Origin: Spinacia oleracea | Lineage: Eukaryota; Streptophyta; Magnoliopsida; Caryophyllales; Amaranthaceae | Reading direction: 5' to 3' | Length of the DNA: 64,000 bases | Assembly (NCBI RefSeq): GCF_020520425.1 | Contig: NC_079492.1 | Span: forward strand, 108,225,157-108,289,156 | Shown here: positions 56,559 through 64,000 of the stretch, piece after piece | Layout: every line of letters starts with the position of its first letter | How positions within the stretch are numbered: the first letter of the stretch is position 1 | Notes under the pieces: generated by a model | Database searches by the model: none | Told to the model about the DNA's origin: nothing | Seen by the model: only the letters and a program-made list of their open reading frames with translations | Program-made: the position numbers and the translations under genes

Positions 56559-59500
56559 ATGGCAAACAACAATTCATTCAACATTCGATCAATTCTCGAA
56601 AAGGAGAAGTTGAACGGGGAAAACTTCCCTGACTGGCAAAGGAACTTGCAAATAGTTCTTATGCAGGAAGGAAAGGAGTATGTCCTAGAAGAGGCGATGC
56701 CCGAAGCCACAGGCGACAGGGTCACTCAGACAGCCCTCAATCGTTGGATTGATGCCAACAAGGATGTGAAATGTCTAATGCTCGCCACCATGAGCGCAGA
56801 TCTGCAGAAAACGTTCATCAACTCAGATGCTTTCACAATCATCAGTGAGTTGAAGAACATGTTCCAAGATCTGGCTCGAGTCGAAAGATTCGAGACTCAT
56901 AGGCAAATTCTTGAGACCAAGCTTAAGAAAGGCGAGCCCGTAAGTCCACATGTTCTCAAAATGATTGGACTCATTGAGAATATGAGTCGGCTGGATCAGC
57001 AATTTTCTCAGGAAATGGCTATAGACACCATCCTCCATTCTCTTCATAGTGGGTATGATCAGTTCAAACTGAACTACAGTATGAATAGTCTGGACAAAAC
57101 GCTCACTGAGCTTCACGGTATGCTGAAGACCGCTGAAAAGACGCTCAAAAGTGATAAGCAGGATGTGCTTATGGTGCGTGGGGGCAAGTTCATGAAATCT
57201 GGAAAGAAGAGGAATGCTAAGAAAGGTGGCAACAAGGCCAGCCCAACTAAGAAAACTGGCGCCAAATCTGTAAAGAGGAAGGTCAGTCAACCCACTTCTG
57301 AATCCGAATGCTTCTACTGCAAGAAGAAGGGGCATTGGAAGAGAGATTGCTTGAAGCTAAAGGAAGATCAGAAGAACGGAACAGTCGTTCCATCTTCAGG
57401 TATTTTCGTTATAGACTGTATACTTGCTAATTCAACTTCTTGGGTATTAGATACAGGTTGTGGCTCACACTTATGTTCCAATCCACAGGGACTAAGAAGA
57501 AGTAGAAAGTTAAGCAAGGGTGAAGTCGACCTACGAGTGAGAAATGGAGCACGGATTGCTGCATTAGCTGTAGGAACTTATTATTTGTCGTTGCCCTCCG
57601 GGCTAGTTTTGGAACTGGAAGAATGTTTCCATGTTCCAAGTCTTACTAAAAACATCATTTCAGTTTCTTGCTTAGATGCTAAGGGATTTTCCTTTTTAAT
57701 AAAAGACAATAGTTGTTCGTTTTATTTTAAAGAGATGTTTTATGGATCTGCTAGATTAGTCAATGGACTTTATTTATTAGATCATGACAAACAAGTTTAT
57801 AACATAAATACCAAAAAGGCCAAAAAGGATGATTCAGATCTCACCTATCTGTGGCATTGTCGATTAGGCCATATTAACTTGAAACGCATGGAAAGACTTC
57901 AAAAGGAAGGAATTCTAGAACCATTTGACTTAGAGGATTATGGTAAGTGCGAATCATGTTTACTTGGCAAAATGACAAAGCAACCTTTCTCTAAAGTTGG
58001 AGAAAGAGCAACTGAACTATTGGGTTTAATCCATACAGATGTATGTGGACCAATGAGTACAAATGCTAGAGGTGGTTTCAGCTACTTTATCACTTTCACT
58101 GATGACTTCAGTAGATATGGTTATGTCTACCTAATGAAGCATAAGTCTGAATCCTTTGATAAATTCAAGGAATTTCAGAGTAAAGTAGAGAATCAATTAT
58201 GCAAGAAGATTAAGGCACTGCGGTCTGATAGAGGCGGTGAATATCTGAGCTATGAATTTGATGACCATCTGAAAGAATGTGGAATTCTATCAGAATTGAC
58301 CCCTCCTGGAACACCACAATGGAACGGTGTGTCGGAACGGAGGAACAGAACCTTGCTAGACATGGTTAGGTCAATGATGGGTCAGGCCGAACTTCCAATA
58401 GAATTTTGGGGACATGCACTAAATACAGCTGCACTCACTATAAATAGAGCTCCGTCTAAAGCTGTCGAAAAGACTCCATATGAGTTATGGTTTGGAAAGC
58501 CTCCAAAAGTGTCTTTTCTTAAGATTTGGGGATGTGAAGTATACGTCAAACGATTAATTTCAGACAAACTTCATCCAAAATCTGACAAATGTATCCTTGT
58601 GGGCTATACAAAGGAAACAAAGGGGTATTAATTCTACAATACATCTGAGAACAAGGTATTTGTTGCTCGAGATGGTGTCTTTTTGGAGAAAGATCACATT
58701 TCCAAAATGACAAGTGGGAGAAAAGTAGACCTCGAAGAAATTCGAGTCGAACAACAAACTCTAGAGAATGCTCAAGATGACATTCAAGATGAAACTCAGA
58801 GATCTTTAGAAGAATCTGGTGAGGATCATGGTCAATCTAGAGATGTAACCCCGCGTAGATCGCAGAGATATAGATCTCAACCGGAAAGGTACTTAGGTAT
58901 TTTGACAAACGAGAGCTATGACGTTCTATTACTTGAAAGTGATGAACCTACGACTTACAGTCAAGCTATGACGAGCCCTAGCTCCAAGCAATGGCAAGAA
59001 GCCATGCAATCTGAATTAGACTCCATGTCTGAAAACCAAGTATGGGATTTGGTCGATTTGCCAGATGGCTACCAAGCCATTGGAAGCAAATGGGTTTTCA
59101 AACTAGAAAAGGACAAGGATGGGAAACTTGAAGTTTTCAAAGCTAGATTGGTTGCAAAAGGTTACAGGCAAGTCCACGGTGTGGATTACGATGAAACCTT
59201 TTCACCAGTTGCAATGCTAAAGTCTATTCGGATAATGTTAGCAATCGCTGCATATTACGATTACGGAATATGGCAGATGGATGTCAAAACTGCTTTCTTA
59301 AACGGCGCTTTAACAGAAACTGTGTTTATGACACTACCTGAAGGTTTTGAGGATCCAAAGAATGCTAAAAAGGTATGCAAGCTAAAGAAGTCAATCTACG
59401 GATTGAAGCAGGCATCCAGGAGCTGGAATATACGTTTTGATGAAGTAGTCAGTGACTTTGGTTTCATCAAGAACGCAGACGAATCTTGTGTATACAAGAA

Positions 59501-60524
59501 GGTCAGTGGGAGCAAAATTGCTTTCCTAGTATTATATGTCGACGACATATTACTTATCGGAAATGACATTCCTATGTTAAACTCTGTCAAGATTTGGCTT
59601 GGGAAATGTTTTTCGATGAAAGATCTAGGAGAAGCACAGTACATATTGGGCATCAAGATTTACAGAGATAGATCTAAAAGGATGATTGGAATTAGTCAAA
59701 ACACTTATATCAATAAGGTGCTTAATAGGTTCAAGATGGCGGACTCCAAGCGAGGCTACCTACCCATGTCTCATGGAATGACTCTAAGCAAGACTCAGTG
59801 CCCAAAAACACTTGATGAGCGTAGACGAATGAATGGGATTCCATATGCGTCATTGATTGGTTCAATAATGTATGCTATGATATGTACACGCCCGGATGTT
59901 GCGTACGCACTCAGTGCTACGAGCAGATACCAGTCAGACCCAGGAGAGGCACATTGGACTGCTGCCAAGAATATTCCGAAGTACCTGAAAAGGCACAAAG
60001 ATGACTTCCTGGTCTATGGTGGAGATGATGAATTAATTGTTAAAGGCTATACGGACGCAAGTTTCCAAACCGACAAAGATGATTTCAGATCACAGTCTGG
60101 GTTTGTCTTCTGCCTCAACGGGGGTGTAGTAAGCTGGAAAAGTGCTAAGCAAAGCACCATTGCGGATTCTACAACTGAAGCGGAGTACATTGCTGCACAT
60201 GAAGCAGCAAAGGAAGCTATATGGCTAAGGAAGTTCATAGGTGAACTTGGTGTAGTCCCCTCCATTAAAGGACCAATAACCCTGTATTGTGATAATAACG
60301 GAGCTATTGCACAGGCAAAGGAGCCTAGACACCACCAGAGAGTCAAGCATGTACTTCGTAGATTTCACCTTCTACGAGAGTTCGTTGAAAGGAAAAAAGT
60401 CGAGATAAACAAAATTGGAACTGATAACAACATATCAGATCCATTGACTAAACCTCTGCCGCAGGCGAAGCACAACTCGCACACTGCAGCTATGGGAATC
60501 AAGCATATTGGAGAATGGCTTTGA
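56559..60524 (+). pseudogene. Copia Gag-Pol polyprotein with one premature stop
   Basis: One frame from MANNNSFNIRSILEKEKLNG to IGEWL, broken only by a TAA at 58629-58631, where a sense codon is expected after the integrase domain. Domains in order: Gag; zinc knuckle CFYCKKKGHWKRDC; protease core WVLDTGCGSHLC; GAG-pre-integrase LWHCRLGHINLKRM with CESC; integrase D-D-E (HTDVCGPM, RSDRGGEY, NGVSERRNR); reverse transcriptase (KARLVAKGYRQ, WQMDVKTAFLNGAL, LYVDDILLIGND); RNase H (YTDASF, STTEAEYIA). Catalytic residues look intact. The start at 56559 is preferred to the in-frame ATG at 56466 because Gag homology begins there. A second ATG (58683) follows the stop in the same frame. The copy cannot make a full polyprotein without readthrough. 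Confidence 0.93.
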
Positions 60525-61088
60525 CGTCCCTGTTTAGTGTTTTAAAGTTTTAGAGTTTAAATCTTTGTAAAACATTATTGGTTAATCATTCACAACAAAT
60601 GAAAAGAAGTCATTTTTCCATTTAATTTGTGGTTTATTAAATGATGAGTCCCTTCAATTTGACAATATATTCAAGATAGACTGTCAGGACCAGTCCTGTG
60701 ACTAAGAAATGTCTATCAAGTGAACTTGAATGTCAAAGGTTGAAAATGGTCCCTAGTCGGAGTTTTCTATAAAATTGGACGCATAGAAAACGTTAGACGA
60801 TTAGAATGCAAGATGACTAGTAGTTCTGTTTCTTGAACTATGTGGACATGGCAATGTCATAATCATTTGCATAGATACTTACTTTGGGAAGACTAGTATC
60901 GGACAAGACCTATGAAACTTTACTGTAAGAGATGAAAATCTGTCATAAGTAAATTTCATTAAAATTATTAGACACTAAATCCTCAATACCTGAGTGATTT
61001 GAGATTACTTGTTTGAGAACTGGTTACTTTGACGTTGACCAACCGTCGCACCGTAAAAGGAGGCTATAAAGGCAACGCTTAGGTAATT
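60525..61088 (+). other. Copia 3' untranslated interior
   Basis: Sequence between pol and the LTR remnant. It contains no recognisable polypurine tract next to an LTR start, which fits deletion of PPT plus U3. Confidence 0.6.
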
Positions 61089-61330
61089 TTAAGGGCGATT
61101 CTAGTTGGTCAATCTTAAGGCGGATCTGGACGTGCTGTGGACTATCTACGGAGGGACGACACTTGGAGTCCCAAAGACTTGTTCTTGTTCGGTTGGGCGC
61201 AGCTAGGGAGGGCACGCTACAAAGTGTATGCATCTAAATTATGCTAACTGATTATGTGTAAATAATATGTTTCCTGGCATTATGGTTTTTTCGCATGATT
61301 TATGTTTTTCATATGTATCATAACCTAACA
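61089..61330 (+). repeat. Copia 3' LTR remnant (R-U5 only)
   Basis: 242 bp matching 44417-44486 joined to 51491-51665 (TTAAGGGCGATTCTAGTTGG to CATAACCTAACA). Visible differences include GATCTGGACGTGC for GATCCGGACGTGT and CATTATGG for CTTTATGG. The 1.1 kb U3 and TATA box are missing. Confidence 0.88.
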
Positions 61331-61473
61331 GTTCTGGGTCAACTGCATTTGGTTCCAGCGGTAGACGTAGTACAGGTCCATACTGGATTGTACGACCTGA
61401 AAGTAAACCAAGAAATGGGTAAATAATGAAATATACGGCTGGGCAGATCATTGAAATAACCGAGATAACGTAC

Positions 61474-62625
61474 CTTATACAGATCATTGAAATGTTGAGC
61501 AGCAGGAGCCTCAATCTCACCCTTTGGCCGGTCAGCAGGAGGCATCAAGTCCCAAAAAGCACGGTAGCCTAAATCACCACCATCCTTGGCTGAATGAGTA
61601 GCCACTGACTCCCCGCAAAACAAGTCGATGTTGGGATAAAATTGGTCAGTGGGTTCGCCTCCAGGCAGCCCAAACCACGATGATAATTCAACTGCCGGTA
61701 TGCAAAGGGAGATGATAATTCAGCCGAGAACTTCCAGACTTGTTCTCACTATGACTCACAGGAGGCATACTGGAGTTGGCCCCCATCATGGCGGTTGATG
61801 CAGCCTGATTTTGGATGACAAGCCCAGAACCGCCGCCATCACCATCTGTGTCCAAAATCTCAATGGACGGTTGAGGAGAGTGGTGCACCACAATGGCAGA
61901 GTCCCCGGTCTTCTTAAAGGTGTTGTCTACGGGAAGCTCAAGAATGTCGCCGGTTGTAGAGATATTCTCCGCACCAACAGCTTTAGTCTTCTTAGTTGGA
62001 TCAGTCCGACTACTTGTAAGAGAAGACCTCTTCCGGCGGCTACCACCTCGGCCGGTTGGATTAGATTGCATATCTGATTGAAGAGGAGGTTTAGACACGG
62101 CGACAGAGGATGATTTGGATTTAGAGCTGGTACTCACACGGTTCTTAGCAACGGTTACAGCAGAACGCCGCCGGGAAGCTCGTGTGGAAAAATGTAGATA
62201 TTGTGTCTTATCGGCCTTTGGGCTGAGGAGGCTGCGTACACAAGGGTCTCCACTTGTTGTCAAAACCCATAATATCTTTGTCCAAAGTGTGAAGACCTGC
62301 AAAAAAATAGAGTAACAATTAATGCCGACAGAATACATATACAATAGATTAGACCCATGTAGCGAAAACGTAAACGGCCCAATTAACTGAAGGCATGTTT
62401 ACCAAAGCAATGAGTACTGCATAGGCCGACATCCAAAATATAATATGCATTAGGGAGCCAGTTTAGGTTTACAGCCTGCTTTTTGCTGAGACCAACATCC
62501 AAAAGATCATACTCTAAATAATTGAACGCCTTTCTCTCACGGCGGCCCAAACCACGTTGATTATACTGCTCCATTCGAGGTCTAGGTTTGCCAAAAGTCC
62601 GATGAAGAGAGAAGTCGTCAGGAAC
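61474..62625 (-). pseudogene. Intron-containing Gypsy-associated (transposase_28-like) ORF, broken
   Basis: Minus strand: exon 62625-62403 (acceptor TTTTTTCAG) reads VPDDFSLHRTFGKPRPRMEQ and GRRERKAFNYLEYDLL. A second begins 62296 (acceptor TTTTTTGCAG). A third frame ending at 61474 (donor ATAAG|GTACG) reads DLFCGESVATHSAKDGGDLG then YRAFWDLMPPADRPKGEIEA. A basic Ser/Arg-rich frame with TRASRRRSAVTVAKNR lies between, but phases do not join cleanly, so at least one frameshift exists. The first exon resembles the plant putative gypsy-type transposon domain (PF04195) by style. This is a family guess. Confidence 0.5.
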
Positions 62626-62644
62626 CTGAAAAAAATAAAAACGA

Positions 62645-62822
62645 TCCTGCCGGAAACGGAAATGACCGATCTCGGTTCCAGTGGGAGTTGAAATCGTCAA
62701 AAGGAAAAATATAGAATGCTCCGGAAATGATGATATTGCCGGAAACGGAAATATGGATCATGTCGGAAATATAAATATTATCCAAGTCGTAGATGTTGCC
62801 GGAAACGGAAACATGGTTCGTG
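62645..62822 (+). repeat. Stray U3 fragment of the Copia LTR
   Basis: Matches 43543-43715 on the same strand: CCAGTGGGAGTTGAAATCGTC, GATATTGCCGGAAACGGAAA, ATAAATATTATCCAAGTCGT. It contains neither LTR end and lies 1.3 kb past the R-U5 remnant. Confidence 0.85.
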
Positions 62823-63200
62823 TTCCGGGGTTGAAACGATGGTAGGAGCGTCCTTGATATCTTGAGTTCCGGTCACGTACGATGCCTGCAAGATGAACTT
62901 CAGGACAAGGAGGGGTCCCCAAGGCGGAGCCTCCAACGCTCAAGTCAGTACAATTGATGTATAAAATGAGAGTGTTTAGGGGAGAGAGGTTGTAGGGTGG
63001 CTTCTCTAGAGTTAGAGAATGGCCCTTTTACCTTGCCCTTTGAGGGGTATATATAGTGCCTTGTTGGGCCTTTGAGGCCTTGTAAGTGATATTGGGCTTG
63101 AGTAAGTTTTATTGGCTTTTGGGTTAAAATGGTGAGCCCATTTTAACACCCCAACAAATGCCCCCCAAACCCAATTCTATTTGAAAAATGGGTTGGGTTT
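62823..63200 (-). other. Probable LTR or promoter segment of the antisense Gypsy-type unit
   Basis: On the minus strand: TGGGTTTGGGGGGCATTTGT then GGGGTG, a TATA box (complement of GGGTATATATAGTG at about 63046-63059) and a leader with CAAGATATCAAGGACGCTCC. This order suits U3-R-U5 ahead of the minus-strand ORF at 62625, but no second copy is in the window. Confidence 0.4.
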
Positions 63201-63224
63201 TGATTTTGATCACGGAATTTTACC

Positions 63225-64000
63225 TTCAGCTCGGTTTTTACCTTTGGATCGGTTTTTAACCTCGGCTTGGTTTTTACCTTCGGCTCGGTTTTTACCTTTG
63301 GCTCGGTTTTTACCCTCGGCTCGATTTTTAACCTCGGCTCGGTTTTTTACCTTCGGCCCGGTTTTCTATCTTCGACTCGGTTTTTAACCTCGGCTCGGTT
63401 TTTTACCTTCGGCCCGGTTTTTAACCTTCAGCCCGGTTTTTTACCTTCGGCTCGTTTTTTTTTTTTTTTTTTTTTTAACCTCGTTCTTCAAATCCGGAGA
63501 TCTGTTCAAGAACGTGCTTTTAACCTCGGCCGGGATTGTAACATCAGTTCGAGTTGTAATCTCGGATGGGATTGTAACATCGGTTCGAGTTGTAATCTCG
63601 GATGGGTTTTTAACCTCGGCCCGGATTGTAACATCGGTTCGAGTTGTAATCTCGGATGGGATTTTAACCTCGGCCCGGATTGTAACATCGGTTCGAGTTG
63701 TAATCTCGGATGGGATTGTAACATCGGTTCGAGTTGTAATCTCGTATGGGTTTTTAACCTCGGCCCGGATTGTAACATCGGTTCGAGTAGTAATCTCGGA
63801 TGGGATTGTAACATCGGTTCGAATTGTAATATTTGATGGGTTTTTAACCTCGGCCCGGATTGTAACATCGGTTCGAGTTGTAGTCTCGGTTGGGATTGTA
63901 ACATCGGCTCGGATTGTAACATCGGCTCGAATTTTAATCTCGGAGCGGCTTTTAACCTCGGCTCGAATTGTAACATCGGCTCGAGTTGTAATCTCAGAGA
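63225..64000 (+). repeat. 18 bp-period degenerate tandem array, runs off the window
   Basis: First part (to about 63470): units such as TTTTTACCTTCGGCTCGG. A T run (63448-63476) and about 50 bp of different sequence follow. From about 63520: alternating TAACATCGGTTCGAGTTG, TAATCTCGGATGGGATTG and TTTTTAACCTCGGCCCGG units, making a 36 bp or 54 bp higher-order pattern. Being a multiple of 3, the array opens frames of 150-190 residues on both strands (six-residue repeats such as NIGSSC), which are not credible genes. Confidence 0.85.

Larger units (their letters stand above)
43281..61330 (+). mobile_element. Copia LTR retrotransposon with two large nested insertions
   Basis: Order: 5' LTR (43281-44486 plus 51491-51665), PBS 51667-51678, long leader, Gag-Pol frame 56559-60524, then the R-U5 end of a 3' LTR (61089-61330). 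Gag-Pol order is Copia type (integrase before reverse transcriptase). Insertions: a Gag-only LTR element in the 5' LTR and a MULE in the leader. Without them it would be about 9 kb. The flanks TCAAC (5') and GTTCT (3') do not match, and the 3' LTR lacks U3, so the right end was rearranged after insertion. Confidence 0.9.

Noticed and set aside
63267..63976. Frames of 156-189 residues with six-residue repeats
   Set aside because: An 18 bp tandem array keeps any frame open. No signal peptide or known repeat protein fold.

Overview
This is a gene-poor, transposon-rich stretch of plant nuclear DNA. I recognise three host genes: the 3' part of an ALBINO3 (ALB3) thylakoid insertase gene (+, last coding exons 1482-8767), a three-exon CLE46-like peptide gene (-, 9789-10279) just downstream of it, and an intronless thaumatin-like protein gene (+, 33490-34236). 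Spliceosomal introns, Stowaway MITEs, Helitrons, Copia and Gypsy-type LTR elements and a CLE peptide gene point to a dicot. Caryophyllales (spinach or quinoa relatives) would fit, but that is only an impression.

Layout. 1-8767: ALB3, with one 3.8 kb intron holding a degenerate antisense LINE, and further introns holding a Stowaway MITE and a 386 bp Helitron. 9-10.3 kb: CLE gene. 12-24.3 kb: nested DNA transposons (a hAT carrying three Stowaways, one nested in another; three long-TIR MULE-like elements; a hAT MITE) and an antisense solo Copia LTR. 25.9-32.4 kb: Stowaways broken by Helitrons that themselves carry MITEs, plus a short polyadenylated retro-insertion in a foldback element. 33.4-34.2 kb: thaumatin-like gene. 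34.7-37.5 kb: a MULE filled with GAACAT-rich repeats. 37.9-43.3 kb: a 5.4 kb gene-capturing Helitron (-). 43.3-61.3 kb: a Copia element whose 5' LTR was split by a young Gag-only LTR element (44487-51485) and whose leader was split by a second GAACAT-rich MULE (53489-55480). 61.3-64 kb: antisense remains of an intron-containing Gypsy-associated ORF, a stray Copia U3 piece and an 18 bp-period tandem array running off the end.

The nesting gives relative ages. The youngest visible event is the Gag-only element: its two 1482 bp LTRs look identical to me and it keeps a perfect 5 bp target duplication (GGACG). It has no pol, so a partner element must have supplied the enzymes. Its most unusual feature is about two dozen copies of the palindrome GCCCGATCGGGC, clustered just upstream of the LTR TATA box and again in the 3' non-coding interior.

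Limits: splice sites were chosen by eye from reading frame, GT/GC-AG borders and remembered family sequence. TE family names are by structure (TIR, TSD, PBS, hairpins), not by database match.
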